DNA of 43,762 nt from Pseudomonadota bacterium (GTDB lineage: Bacteria > Pseudomonadota > Gammaproteobacteria > Burkholderiales > Burkholderiaceae_C): contig JAFEEF010000030.1 of NCBI GenBank assembly GCA_018241265.1, positions 1 to 43,762 of the forward strand, written 5' to 3'. Positions 1 through 8,739 of the stretch are shown here, one piece after another. Position 1 is the stretch's first letter, and every line of letters starts with the position of its first letter. Made by a program: the position numbers and the translations under genes. The notes under the pieces were generated by a model. It was not told the DNA's origin. It ran no database searches and worked only from the letters and a program-made list of their open reading frames with translations.

Positions 1-69
1 ACCGCGACGCCGGTGCGGCATTGGGTCGAGGTGCTGGACGACGCGCTGGCCGGATCGGCGCAGCGCTGA
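1..69 (+). CDS. C-terminal fragment of an unidentified protein
   Basis: An open frame enters from the left edge and ends in TGA at 67-69. Only 22 residues are visible, ending in LAGSAQR. This is too little to assign a family. The next gene starts 41 bases downstream on the same strand, so the two could be co-transcribed. Confidence 0.5.
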   Translation, partial: TATPVRHWVEVLDDALAGSAQR

Positions 70-110
70 CATCCGGCGCTGTATCGTCGCCTACACCGGA
101 GGCAGCAATC

Positions 111-1070
111 ATGTCGGACGTGCGATGGGGCATTCTGGGCGCGGCGAAGTTCGCGCGCGAGTTCATGGGCCCGGCGCTGACCCTGGCGCCGGGCGGCCAC
201 GTGGCCGCGCTGGCGACCTCCGACGCGGCGAAGGCGGAGCCGTTCCGCGCCCACGCGCCGCAGCTGCGCGTGCACGACAGCTACGACGCGCTGCTCGCCG
301 ATCCGGACGTCGATGCGGTCTACATCCCGCTGCCGAACCGGCTGCACGTCGAATGGAGCCTGAAGGCCATCAAGGCGGGCAAGCACGTGCTTTGCGAGAA
401 GCCGATGGCGCTGCAGGCGAGCGACTTCGACGCCTTGATCGCCGCGCGCGACGCCGCCGGCGTGCTGGCCGCCGAGGCCTTCATGATCGTGCACCACCCG
501 CAATGGCAGCGGGCGCGGCAACTGCTGGCCGATGGCGCCATCGGGCGGCTCTGGCGCATCGACGGCGCGTTCTCGTTCAACAACCGCGACGCGGGCAACA
601 TCCGCAACCAGGCCGACATGGGCGGCGGCGGCCTGCGCGACATCGGCGTCTACGTGATGGGCAGCGCGCGCTTCGCGACCGGACTCGAGCCGACCGACGT
701 GCGTGCCCGCATCCGGTGGGAGAACGGCATCGACATCTATGCCGCGATCGACGCCCGGTTCGGCGACGCCGACTACGTCAACTTCACGTCGATCCGCATG
801 CACCCGCGCCAGGAAATGACCTTCCATGGCGACGCCGGCGTGCTGCGCTTGCCGGTGCCGTTCAACGCGCGGGTGTTCGGCGAGGCGCGTCTCGAGCTGC
901 AGCGCGGCATGGAGACCGTCGTCGAGCGCTGGCCCGCGGTGAACCAGTACGAACTGCAGGCGGCGGCGTTCAATCGCGCGGTGCGCAACGGCGAGGCCTA
1001 TGCGTGCCCGCTGGAGTTCTCGCGCGGGACGCAGCAGATGATGGATGCGGCGTTCGCGAACGCGGGCTGA
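111..1070 (+). CDS. Gfo/Idh/MocA family oxidoreductase
   Basis: A 319-residue protein of the usual length for the Gfo/Idh/MocA family of NAD(P)-dependent sugar and cyclitol dehydrogenases. The N-terminal Rossmann fold shows GILGAAKFA at residues 7-15. The family EKP motif lies at residues 96-98 within LCEKPMAL and carries the conserved lysine near the nicotinamide. The C-terminal part (about 130-319) is the expected alpha/beta dimerisation domain. The ATG at 111 is preferred because GGAGG lies just upstream and the Rossmann fold begins right after it; an in-frame extension back to 21 has no such support. It converges on the TPR lipoprotein gene with a 6-base gap. Its substrate cannot be read from sequence; a sugar or inositol derivative is a family-level guess. 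Confidence 0.9.
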   Translation: MSDVRWGILGAAKFAREFMGPALTLAPGGHVAALATSDAAKAEPFRAHAPQLRVHDSYDALLADPDVDAVYIPLPNRLHVEWSLKAIKAGKHVLCEKPMALQASDFDALIAARDAAGVLAAEAFMIVHHPQWQRARQLLADGAIGRLWRIDGAFSFNNRDAGNIRNQADMGGGGLRDIGVYVMGSARFATGLEPTDVRARIRWENGIDIYAAIDARFGDADYVNFTSIRMHPRQEMTFHGDAGVLRLPVPFNARVFGEARLELQRGMETVVERWPAVNQYELQAAAFNRAVRNGEAYACPLEFSRGTQQMMDAAFANAG

Positions 1071-1076
1071 GGTTAC

Positions 1077-3845
1077 TCAGAGCACCTTCAGCATCCCTTC
1101 CGCTTCGCGGTACTCCGCTGTCGCCGTCCCTGCCTGCAGCACGACCTGCAGTTCCTCGCGCGCCTGTGTCCGGTCGCCCGCCTTCGCGTAGAACTTCGCC
1201 AGCGCCAACCGCCGCGAGCGCACCTGCGGATCGAGCGCCACCGCTTCGCGCTGCAGTGCGATCGCATCCGCATAGCGCCCCTGCTCGGCGAGCAGCCCGG
1301 CGAGCGTGTCGAGGATCGCCGGCTGATGCGGCCGCAGCCGATCGGCGGTGCGGGCATGGTCGATCGCGCCGGGCAGCTTGAGCTGGCCCAGGGTCCACGC
1401 GAGGTTGTTCTGCGCATCGGCGTTCGACGGCTCGACGTCGACGATGCGCGCGAACTGCTCGCGCGCCGCGGCATGGTTGCTCTCGGACAGCGCCAGGCTG
1501 CCGAGGTAGAACGCCAGGCCGGTGTCCTTCGGATGCTGCGCCTGCCAAGCAGAGGCCGTCCGATCGGCCTCGGCACGCTTGCCGTCGGCCGTCAGCACGA
1601 TGTGCAGGCGTTGCGCGGCGCCGGCGCCGTCCGGCCGGGCGAGCGCGGTGCGGTAGGCCGCGGCGGCCGCGGGCCAGTGCTTCTGCAGCGTCTCGATGTC
1701 GCCTTCGTAGAGGTAGCCCGCGGCCGAGTCCGGCTGGCTGCGCTGCACGCCACGCGCGACCGCCAGCGCATCGGCGTGTCGTCCCAGGCTCTGATCGAGC
1801 GCGATCGTCATCTTCAACGCCGGCGCATGGTCGGGCGCGAGGGCCAGCGCCTGCTTGAGCGTCTGCAGCGCCGCCTCGGCATCGTGGGACGCCGCCTGCG
1901 CGCCGGCCAGGCCGACGAGCGCTTGCGGCGAGCGCGGGCGCAGCGCGGTCAGGCCGGCATAGGCGCTGAGTGCGCGATTCGTGTCGCCGGCAGCGATCAG
2001 CGCGCGCGCCTGGGCCTCGACGACGTCGGCCTGGTCGGGCAGCGCCGCGGCGGCCGCTAGTGCGCTGGCGAGCGCGGCCTTGGTGTCGTGCACGCCGAGG
2101 TAGTAGTCGATCTGCGCGACACGCGCCGCGCTCGATGACGGATCGGCCCGCACCGCGCGATCGAGCCAGCCGGCGGCTTGCCGGGCGCCCGCACCGGCGC
2201 GTTGCGCGATGCGCGCGCGCGCGAGCAGCGACGGCACGTCGTTCGGGCGCGCCGCGAGGATGGCTTCGTAGCGCTGCACCGCGGCGTCGAACCGGCCGTC
2301 CTGCAGATCGAGGCCCGCGAGCGCGTCGGCGGCCGGAAAGTAGAGCGGATCGGCCGCGAGCGCGCGCTCGAAGCTCAGGCGCGCGCCGGCGACGTCACCG
2401 CGCGCCAGCAGCAGCTTGCCGCGCAGGCCCGGCGCGAGCGCAGCGCCGGGCTGCTTGGCCTGCAGACGGTCGATCGCGCGCAGCGCGCCGTCGACATCCT
2501 TGCGCTGCAGCCGCGCTGCGACCAACGCCAGGTCGGCGCCTATGCCCTGATCGGACGTTGCGATCGCCGTCAGCTCGCCGAGCGCGGCATCGGCATCGCG
2601 GCCGCCGAACAGCCGGGACGCCGCCAGTGCGGTGCGGCTGCGCACATCGCTCGGGTCGAGCGCATGGGCGCGCGCTTGGAGTTCCTCGGCCTTCGCCGCA
2701 TCGCCGTTCTGCAGGTACGCCAGGCCGACGAGGTCGTAGCTCGCGGCATCGGCGTGGTCGAGGAGCGGCAGCGCGGTGCCGAGCGCGGCCTGCGGCTGGC
2801 CGGCCTGCAGCAGAACCTGCGTCAGCAGGCGCCGTGCCGTAACGCTGTCGGGCGCCGCCTGGACCGCCTTGCCCAGCCACTGGCGAGCGGCCGGCAGCGT
2901 GCCCTGGCGCGCCGCCACCGCGCCGGCCAGCAGCAGCGCTTGCGGATCGTCGGGCACGGCCTTCAGCATTTGCTGCGCGAGGTCGCCGGCGGTCTTCAGA
3001 TCGCCTTGCTCGAACGCCAGCCGGGCGGCGTACATGCGCGTCAGCGGATGTCCGGGCAACGCCTTGCGCATGCCGTCGAGCTGCAGCTTGGCGGCGGCGA
3101 GATCCTGGACCGCGAACGCCACCGCCAACGCGCCCGCATGGGCGACGACGCTGTCGCCGCGCAGCCCGATCGCCGCGCGGTAGGCCGCGAGCGCGCCCGG
3201 CGCGTCGCCCTTCAAGCCCCACAGCAGATCGCCCTGCAGCTCGCGCACTTCGTGGTCGGCCGGCGCCTTCGCAAGCGCGCGGTCGAGCGTCGCGAAGGCC
3301 GCCGGTGCATCGCCGGCGATCGCCTGCCGGCGTGCATGGGCGACCAGCGCCGGCACGTAGTCGGGCACCGCTGCGAATGCCGCGTCCAGCGCGGCCCGGC
3401 TCTGCTCGCCTCGGCGCGGCTCGAGCGCATAGGCGATCGCCAGCGACGTCTGCAGATCGGCCACCGCGCCGGGCACGCCGAGGCGCACCGCCCCGAACTG
3501 CTCGATCAGCGCGTGACCCTGCCCCTGCCGCAGCAGCGCCTGCGCGAGCGGCGGAACGACCACGTCGGGCGAATACCCGAGATCGAACGCCTTGCGCAGC
3601 TCGATCGCCGCGGCACCGTAGTCGCCCGCGTCGAACAGCAGCTTGCCGAGCTGGTAACGCGCCTCGACCTGGTTCGGGTCGAGCTGCAGCGCGTTCTTGA
3701 GCTCGATGGCGGCGGACTTCGCGTCGTGCTGCGCCAGATACTGCCGGGCCGAGGCCAGCCTGGCGTCGGCGGTGTCTTGATTGCAGCCGGTCAGCAGCGC
3801 GCAGGCGAGCGCCAGCGCTGCCGCAGGGGCAGTGAGCCTGTTCAT
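1077..3845 (-). CDS. prsT: PrsT-like TPR-repeat lipoprotein of PEP-CTERM/exosortase type
   Basis: A 922-residue protein with a lipoprotein signal peptide: charged start, hydrophobic core, and lipobox LLTGC with Cys at residue 21. The rest is a continuous array of tetratricopeptide repeats, seen as recurring A..L..AL..P motifs, for example IELKNALQLDPNQVEARYQL near residues 47-66. Length, lipobox and repeat character match the PrsT family, large TPR lipoproteins that usually accompany exosortase and PEP-CTERM exopolysaccharide loci. It should be anchored to a membrane facing the periplasm and act as a scaffold in envelope or polysaccharide assembly. No exosortase, PEP-CTERM protein or glycosyltransferase is visible nearby, so the subfamily assignment rests on architecture alone. 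It appears monocistronic: 160 bases separate it from the next upstream gene on the same strand. Confidence 0.8.
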   Translation of the reverse strand: MNRLTAPAAALALACALLTGCNQDTADARLASARQYLAQHDAKSAAIELKNALQLDPNQVEARYQLGKLLFDAGDYGAAAIELRKAFDLGYSPDVVVPPLAQALLRQGQGHALIEQFGAVRLGVPGAVADLQTSLAIAYALEPRRGEQSRAALDAAFAAVPDYVPALVAHARRQAIAGDAPAAFATLDRALAKAPADHEVRELQGDLLWGLKGDAPGALAAYRAAIGLRGDSVVAHAGALAVAFAVQDLAAAKLQLDGMRKALPGHPLTRMYAARLAFEQGDLKTAGDLAQQMLKAVPDDPQALLLAGAVAARQGTLPAARQWLGKAVQAAPDSVTARRLLTQVLLQAGQPQAALGTALPLLDHADAASYDLVGLAYLQNGDAAKAEELQARAHALDPSDVRSRTALAASRLFGGRDADAALGELTAIATSDQGIGADLALVAARLQRKDVDGALRAIDRLQAKQPGAALAPGLRGKLLLARGDVAGARLSFERALAADPLYFPAADALAGLDLQDGRFDAAVQRYEAILAARPNDVPSLLARARIAQRAGAGARQAAGWLDRAVRADPSSSAARVAQIDYYLGVHDTKAALASALAAAAALPDQADVVEAQARALIAAGDTNRALSAYAGLTALRPRSPQALVGLAGAQAASHDAEAALQTLKQALALAPDHAPALKMTIALDQSLGRHADALAVARGVQRSQPDSAAGYLYEGDIETLQKHWPAAAAAYRTALARPDGAGAAQRLHIVLTADGKRAEADRTASAWQAQHPKDTGLAFYLGSLALSESNHAAAREQFARIVDVEPSNADAQNNLAWTLGQLKLPGAIDHARTADRLRPHQPAILDTLAGLLAEQGRYADAIALQREAVALDPQVRSRRLALAKFYAKAGDRTQAREELQVVLQAGTATAEYREAEGMLKVL

Positions 3846-3936
3846 GCGATGGGGCTTGTTCCGAAGTGCGGCGATGAAGGGCGGCGCAGGCCTCGCGCGT
3901 GCGGCCGCCCGACGATGCGATCACTCTAATGCGTGC

Positions 3937-3957
3937 GCGGCGCGTGGTGTGCGCCGC
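3937..3957 (-). terminator. Possible GC-rich hairpin terminator after the TMEM175 gene
   Basis: A 7-bp perfect inverted repeat, GCGGCGC / GCGCCGC with a 7-base loop, lies about 50 bases downstream of the TMEM175-like gene stop and upstream of the PrsT-like gene. No T-run follows on either strand, so it may only be a Rho-assisted pause site or chance structure in GC-rich DNA. Confidence 0.25.
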
Positions 3958-4006
3958 ACGGCCGACGCGCCGGCCGCAAGCGTGCGAAAGGACCGCCGGG
4001 CGCAGC

Positions 4007-4642
4007 TCAGTGCGCGGCCCGCCGCCGCTCGACTCGCCGGCTCATCGGCGTGATGAAGGCCATCAGCAGATAGGCGAGGTTGCCGCTGCCTTCGCCCGCC
4101 CAGGCCAGCGCGACCGCGAGCAGCGCGACGACGACGAGGCCGCCGGTGCGCAGCAGCCCGCCGGTGTATTCCGCGTCCGAGACCGGATGCACGGTCAGGT
4201 CCGGATGCCGGTGGACATGGCGCAACAGCAGCAACGCGAGCAGCGACAGCGCAGACATGGTGGCGGCATAGACGACCTGCACCGCGGTGCCGGCGTACTG
4301 GCCATTGAGCGCGCAGGCGAACGGCATCAGGCTCACCAACGCAAGCTGCGCCAGGTTCAGCGCGACCGTGCGCCCGTCGATACGCCGCAGGTGCGCCAAC
4401 AGCCGGTGGTTGCCGTACCAGAACAACGCCAGCACCAGAAAGCTGACGAGCCAGGCCTCGAAGCGCGGCGCCAGCACCATCAGCGCACGCGCGACATCGT
4501 CGGTGCTGCGCAGCACCGAACCTTCGGGCAGCTTCAGGTCGATCACGAGCAAGGTCATCGCGACGGCGTAGATGCCGTCGCTCAACGCTTCGATCCGATG
4601 CGCCGACAGGGTGAAGCCGTCGTCGGCAGCAGCGGGTTCCAT
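4007..4642 (-). CDS. TMEM175-family (DUF1211) potassium channel-like membrane protein
   Basis: A 211-residue integral membrane protein. The first helix contains RIEALSDGIYAVAMTLLVIDLKLP (residues about 15-38), which matches the conserved (F/L)SDG..A.A.TLL pore-lining signature of bacterial TMEM175 channels and is followed by about five more hydrophobic helices. Length fits bacterial single-repeat TMEM175 proteins, which assemble as tetramers and conduct K+. The ATG at 4642-4640 shares its A with the TGA of the upstream dehydrogenase gene, implying translational coupling as the last gene of the aldehyde dehydrogenase operon. A longer reading frame running through from the upstream genes is an out-of-frame artefact over those genes. 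Pairing an ion channel with a redox operon has no obvious explanation. Confidence 0.88.
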   Translation of the reverse strand: MEPAAADDGFTLSAHRIEALSDGIYAVAMTLLVIDLKLPEGSVLRSTDDVARALMVLAPRFEAWLVSFLVLALFWYGNHRLLAHLRRIDGRTVALNLAQLALVSLMPFACALNGQYAGTAVQVVYAATMSALSLLALLLLRHVHRHPDLTVHPVSDAEYTGGLLRTGGLVVVALLAVALAWAGEGSGNLAYLLMAFITPMSRRVERRRAAH

Positions 4643-5388
4643 CAGATGCAGCGCCCGCCGTCGACCTCCATCGCGACGCCGGTGATCATCGACGCCTCGT
4701 CGCTGCACAGGAAGCAGGCGGCATTGCCGAGGTCCTCCGGCGTCGAGAAGCGGCCGAGCGGGATCGTCGACAGGAACTTCGCACGGACCTCCGGCGTGTC
4801 CTCGCCCATGAAGGTCTTCAGCATCCGCGTCTCGCCCGCCACCGGATTGAGCGCGACGACGCGGATGCCGGACGGCGCGAGCTCGACCGCCATCGAGCGC
4901 GTCGCCGTGATCACGTAGCCCTTGCTCGCGTTGTACCAGGTGAGCCGCGGCCGCGGGCTGACGCCGGCCGTGCTCGCGATGTTGAGGATCACGCCGCGCC
5001 GCTGCGCCTTGAAGCGCGGCACGACCTCCTGCGCCGCGAGGTAGATCGCCTTGATGTTGACCGCGACGATGCGATCGAACTCGGCCTCGGCGAGCGCTTC
5101 GAGCGGCTGCGGCAAGTGGCCGACGCCGGCGTTGTTGACGAGGATGTCGAGGCCGCCGAAGGCGGCTTGCGCGGCATCGAGCATGCGCGTCACGTCGGCG
5201 CGCACCGCCACGTCGGCGGCGACTGCATGCGCCCTGCCGCCGAGCTCGGTGGCGACCTGCTCGGCCGCATCGCGGTCGCGGTCCGCGACGATGACCTTCG
5301 CGCCCTCGGCGACGAACTTCGTCGCGATGCCGGCGCCGAAGCCCGAGCCCGCACCGGTGACGACCGCGATCTTGTTCTCCAGTCTCAT
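4642..5388 (-). CDS. Short-chain dehydrogenase/reductase (SDR)
   Basis: A 248-residue classical SDR. The cofactor loop TGAGSGFG is at residues 11-18, NNAG at 85-88, catalytic Ser at about 139 and the YxxxK pair at Tyr152/Lys156 (YNASK). ADRD after the second strand suggests an acidic residue favouring NAD. Length is normal for the FabG/glucose-dehydrogenase-like group. It lies 9 bases downstream of the aldehyde dehydrogenase gene and overlaps the channel gene by one base, so the three form one operon. An alcohol-to-aldehyde-to-acid oxidation sequence shared with the aldehyde dehydrogenase is a reasonable inference. The substrate is not identifiable. Confidence 0.92.
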   Translation of the reverse strand: MRLENKIAVVTGAGSGFGAGIATKFVAEGAKVIVADRDRDAAEQVATELGGRAHAVAADVAVRADVTRMLDAAQAAFGGLDILVNNAGVGHLPQPLEALAEAEFDRIVAVNIKAIYLAAQEVVPRFKAQRRGVILNIASTAGVSPRPRLTWYNASKGYVITATRSMAVELAPSGIRVVALNPVAGETRMLKTFMGEDTPEVRAKFLSTIPLGRFSTPEDLGNAACFLCSDEASMITGVAMEVDGGRCI

Positions 5389-5397
5389 GCCGGTCTC

Positions 5398-6852
5398 CTA
5401 CTCGTGCCTGATCGCGACGGTCTTCAGGGTCGAGAAGCCGTAGAGCGCCTCGAAGCCCTTCTCGCGCCCGTGGCCCGACTGCTTCACGCCGCCGAAAGGC
5501 AGCTCGACGCCGCCGCCTGCGCCGTAGTTGTTGATGAACACCTGGCCGCACTGCAGCGCGCGCGCCGTGCGCAACTGCCGGCCGCCGTCGCGCGTCCAGA
5601 CGCCCGCGACGAGACCGTACGGCGTGCCGTTGGCGATCGCGAGCGCATCGGCCTCGCCGTCGAACGGGATCATCACCTGCACCGGGCCGAAGATCTCCTG
5701 CTGCGCCAGCGCGTGATCGGCGGGCACGTCGTCGAACAGCGTCGGCCGCACATAGGCGCCGCCGCTCGGCAGGTGGTTCGGCAGCTCGCCTTGCGCGGCG
5801 ATCGCCAGGCCGCTGTCGCGCGCGACGCCGAGGAAATGCTCGACGATGCCGAGCTGACGGCGCGAGATCAGCGGCCCCATGTCGAGATCGGCGACCGCCG
5901 GGCCGATGCGCAACGCGCGGTAGCGTGCCGCGAGCCGCTCGCGCAGCTCGGCATGGACCGTCCGCTCGATCAGGATCCGCGACGCCGCCGAGCAGGTCTG
6001 CCCGGCGTTCTGGATGCCGGCGTTGACGAGGTACGGCACCGCCGCATCGAGATCGGCATCGGCGAACACGATCTGCGGGCTCTTGCCGCCGAGCTCGAGC
6101 GTGACCGGCACGACGTTCTTGGCCGCCGCGGCCTGCACCAGCGCGCCGGTCGCGACCGAGCCGGTGAACGACAGATGGCGCACGCGCGGATGCGCCGCGA
6201 GCGCCGCACCGGCTTCTTCGCCGAGCCCCGGCACGACGTTCAGCGCGCCGGCCGGCAAGCCGGCCTCGACCGCGATGCGCGCGAACGCCAGCACCGTCAG
6301 GCAGGCTTCCTCGGCCGGCTTCAGCACGCAGGCGTTGCCCATCGCGAGCGCCGCGCCGACGCTGCGGCCGACGATCTGCATCGGATAGTTCCACGGCACG
6401 ATGTGACCGGTGATGCCATGCGGCTCGCGCCACGTCAGCGCGGTGTAGCCGTGCTGGACCGGCAGCGTCTCGCCGTGCACCTTGTCGGCCGCGCCGCCGT
6501 AGAACTCGAGGTAGCGGCCGAGCGCGAGCGCATCGGCCCTGCCCTGGCGCAGCGGCTTGCCGACGTCGAGGGCCTCGAGGTGCGCCAGCCGGTCGGCCTG
6601 CTCGACGACACGCCGGCCGATGGCCGCCAGCAGCCGCCCGCGCTCGGCCGCGCTCATGCGGCCCCACTCGCCGGCGAGCGCCGCCTCGGCCGCATCGACC
6701 GCGGCGTCGATGTCGGCCGCCTGGCCGCGCGCGACGTGCGCGAGCTCGCTGCCGTCGGACGGGTTGACGAGCGGCAGCGTGTCGCGCGCGCCGCGCCAGC
6801 GGCCGCCGATCAGCATCTCGGCGGGGTCGAACGACAAGGGTGACGACGGCAT
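5398..6852 (-). CDS. NAD(P)-dependent aldehyde dehydrogenase (betaine-aldehyde type)
   Basis: A 484-residue aldehyde dehydrogenase of full length. Visible signatures are PWNYP (Asn155, oxyanion stabilisation), LELGGKSPQ with general base Glu253, and GQTCSA with catalytic Cys287. The C-terminal NNYGAGGGVELPFGGVKQSGHGRE segment is typical of the family. It oxidises aldehydes to carboxylic acids in the cytoplasm. The nearest type by motif is the betaine or gamma-amino aldehyde dehydrogenase group, but the substrate is unproven. It is the first gene of a three-gene minus-strand operon and is divergent from the ABC permease gene, with 88 bases between them that must hold both promoters. Confidence 0.93.
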   Translation of the reverse strand: MPSSPLSFDPAEMLIGGRWRGARDTLPLVNPSDGSELAHVARGQAADIDAAVDAAEAALAGEWGRMSAAERGRLLAAIGRRVVEQADRLAHLEALDVGKPLRQGRADALALGRYLEFYGGAADKVHGETLPVQHGYTALTWREPHGITGHIVPWNYPMQIVGRSVGAALAMGNACVLKPAEEACLTVLAFARIAVEAGLPAGALNVVPGLGEEAGAALAAHPRVRHLSFTGSVATGALVQAAAAKNVVPVTLELGGKSPQIVFADADLDAAVPYLVNAGIQNAGQTCSAASRILIERTVHAELRERLAARYRALRIGPAVADLDMGPLISRRQLGIVEHFLGVARDSGLAIAAQGELPNHLPSGGAYVRPTLFDDVPADHALAQQEIFGPVQVMIPFDGEADALAIANGTPYGLVAGVWTRDGGRQLRTARALQCGQVFINNYGAGGGVELPFGGVKQSGHGREKGFEALYGFSTLKTVAIRHE

Positions 6853-6940
6853 CGCTAGCCTTCGGGGATCACGGTCGCCGAAGTATGCCGAAGGCCGCGG
6901 TATCGTTCAGGCGCCGTCCGGCCCGTCCTTCGCCGCCTCG

Positions 6941-7903
6941 ATGCCGATCTTCCTGCTGAAGCGCTTCGCGATCTTCGTCGCCACGTTGGCGGTGGCGTCG
7001 GTCGTCGTCTTCGCGCTGCTCGACGTGCTGCCCGGCAGCGCGGCCGACGTGATGCTCGGCGAGACCGCGACGCCGGAGGCGGTGCAGGCGCTGAAGGCCA
7101 AGCTCGGGCTCGACCGGCCGGTGCTCGTGCGCTACGCGCGCTGGGTGCAGGGCCTCGTCGTCGGCGACTTCGGCACCAGCGTGTCGTACGAGACGCCGGT
7201 GGCCGAGCTGATCGCCGAGCGGCTCGCGGTGACGGCGCCGCTCGCGCTGCTCGCGATGCTGCTGACGACGGTGCTCGCGCTGTCGCTCGGCCTCTACGCC
7301 GCGTCGCGCCACAACCGCCTCGGCGATGTCGGCGTGATGGCGGCGAGCCAGGTCGGCATGGCGATACCGAACTTCTGGTTCGCGATCCTGCTGGTGCTGG
7401 TCTTCGCGGTGAAGCTGCGCTGGTTCTCCGCCGGCGGCTTTCCCGGCTGGCATGCCGACGACGGCGGCGGCGTCTGGCCGGCGCTGAAGGCGCTGCTGCT
7501 GCCGGCGCTCGCGCTCGCCGTCGTGCAGGCGGCGATCCTCGCGCGCATCACGCGCTCGGCGGTGCTCGACGTGCTGCGCGACGACTTCGTGCGCACGGCG
7601 CGCGCCAAGGGCCTGTCGGAGCGCGCGGTGCTGTGGCGCCACGTGCTGCGCAACGCCTTCGTGCCGGTGCTCACCGTGATGGGCCTGCAGTTCGCGAACT
7701 TGCTGACCGGCACGATCGTCGTCGAGAACGTCTTCTCGCTGCCCGGCCTCGGGCGGCTCGTGTTCCAGGCGATCTCGAACCGCGACGTCATCGTCGTGCA
7801 GGCGATCGTGATGCTGCTCGCCGCCGCGGTGATCACCTTGAACTTCGTCGTCGACCTGCTGTATGCGGTCATCGATCCGCGCCTGAAGGTCGGCAGCGCA
7901 TGA
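6941..7903 (+). CDS. ABC transporter permease, DppB/OppB type
   Basis: A 320-residue inner-membrane permease with about six hydrophobic segments. The N-terminal LLKRFAIFVATLAVASVVVFALLDVLPG is typical of DppB/OppB/NikB proteins. The EAA cytoplasmic coupling loop is seen at ARAKGLSERAVLWRHVLRNAFVP. Start ATG 6941 was chosen because it opens directly on the membrane domain; no good ribosome-binding site is visible, and the frame stays open upstream. Its TGA overlaps the ATG of the second permease by four bases. It should form the translocation pore with that partner. The matching ATPases lie 1.3 kb further right, beyond a gene on the other strand. Confidence 0.92.
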   Translation: MPIFLLKRFAIFVATLAVASVVVFALLDVLPGSAADVMLGETATPEAVQALKAKLGLDRPVLVRYARWVQGLVVGDFGTSVSYETPVAELIAERLAVTAPLALLAMLLTTVLALSLGLYAASRHNRLGDVGVMAASQVGMAIPNFWFAILLVLVFAVKLRWFSAGGFPGWHADDGGGVWPALKALLLPALALAVVQAAILARITRSAVLDVLRDDFVRTARAKGLSERAVLWRHVLRNAFVPVLTVMGLQFANLLTGTIVVENVFSLPGLGRLVFQAISNRDVIVVQAIVMLLAAAVITLNFVVDLLYAVIDPRLKVGSA

Positions 7904-8736
7904 CGACGCCGTTGCGCCGCGCCTTGCGCCACAAGAGCTTCGCGATCGGCAGCGCGCTGGTCGCGCTGCTCGTGGTCACGGCGCTCGTGTCGCTGTGGTG
8001 GACACCCTATCCGCCCGGCGACATCGACGTCGCGCACAAGCTCCAGCCGCCGTCGGCCGCGCATTGGCTGGGCACCGACAGCCTCGGGCGCGACATCGCG
8101 TCGCTGCTGATCGCCGGCAGCCGCAACTCGATCGCGGTCGGCGTGATCGCGGTCGGCATCGGCATGCTGTTCGGCGTCGTGCTCGGCTTGCTCGCGGCCG
8201 CGCGGCGCGGCTGGGTCGAGGAGGCGGTGCTGCGCCTGTCGGACTTCACCGTCGCGTTCCCGGCGCTGCTCACCGCGATCATGCTGACGGCGATCTACGG
8301 CCCGGGCCTCGTGACATCGATCGTCGCGATCGGCATCTTCAACGTGCCGTGGTTCGCACGCATCACGCGCGCGTCGGCACGCGGCGTCTGGGCGCGCGAC
8401 TACGCGACCGCGGCGCGCGCCTGCGGCAAGGGCCGGCTCGCGATCACGCTCGAGCACGTGCTGCCGAACATCGCATCGGCGCTGATCGTGCAGGCGACGA
8501 TCCAGTTCGCGATCGCGATCCTCGCCGAAGCCGCGCTCAGCTACCTCGGCCTCGGCACGCAGCCGCCGCAGGCGAGTTGGGGACGCATGCTGAACGAAGC
8601 GCAGCAGATGCTGTTCCAGGCGCCGCAGCTCGCGCTCTGGCCGGGCCTCGCGATCGCGCTGTCGGTGCTCGGCCTCAACCTGATGGGCGACGGCCTGCGC
8701 GACCTGCTCGATCCGCGGCTCGCGCGGCAGCGTTGA
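7900..8736 (+). CDS. ABC transporter permease, DppC/OppC type
   Basis: A 278-residue second permease. It carries the DppC hallmark HWLGTDSLGRDIASLL near residues 48-63, about five to six hydrophobic helices and an EAA loop (YATAARACGKGRLAITLEHVLPN). The C-terminus QASWGRMLNEAQ..., with LGLNLMGDGLRDLLDPR, is also characteristic. The start overlaps the DppB-type stop as ATGA, so the two are translationally coupled. The gene ends three bases before the stop of a GGDEF gene on the opposite strand, so the transcripts converge. Confidence 0.93.
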   Translation: MTTPLRRALRHKSFAIGSALVALLVVTALVSLWWTPYPPGDIDVAHKLQPPSAAHWLGTDSLGRDIASLLIAGSRNSIAVGVIAVGIGMLFGVVLGLLAAARRGWVEEAVLRLSDFTVAFPALLTAIMLTAIYGPGLVTSIVAIGIFNVPWFARITRASARGVWARDYATAARACGKGRLAITLEHVLPNIASALIVQATIQFAIAILAEAALSYLGLGTQPPQASWGRMLNEAQQMLFQAPQLALWPGLAIALSVLGLNLMGDGLRDLLDPRLARQR

Positions 8737-8739
8737 CGG

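Noticed and set aside
4007-6667. An 886-codon minus-strand frame running through the dehydrogenase genes into the channel gene
   Set aside because: Only the last 211 codons are a real protein (TMEM175-like). The rest is an out-of-frame shadow of the SDR and aldehyde dehydrogenase genes, so there is no fusion.
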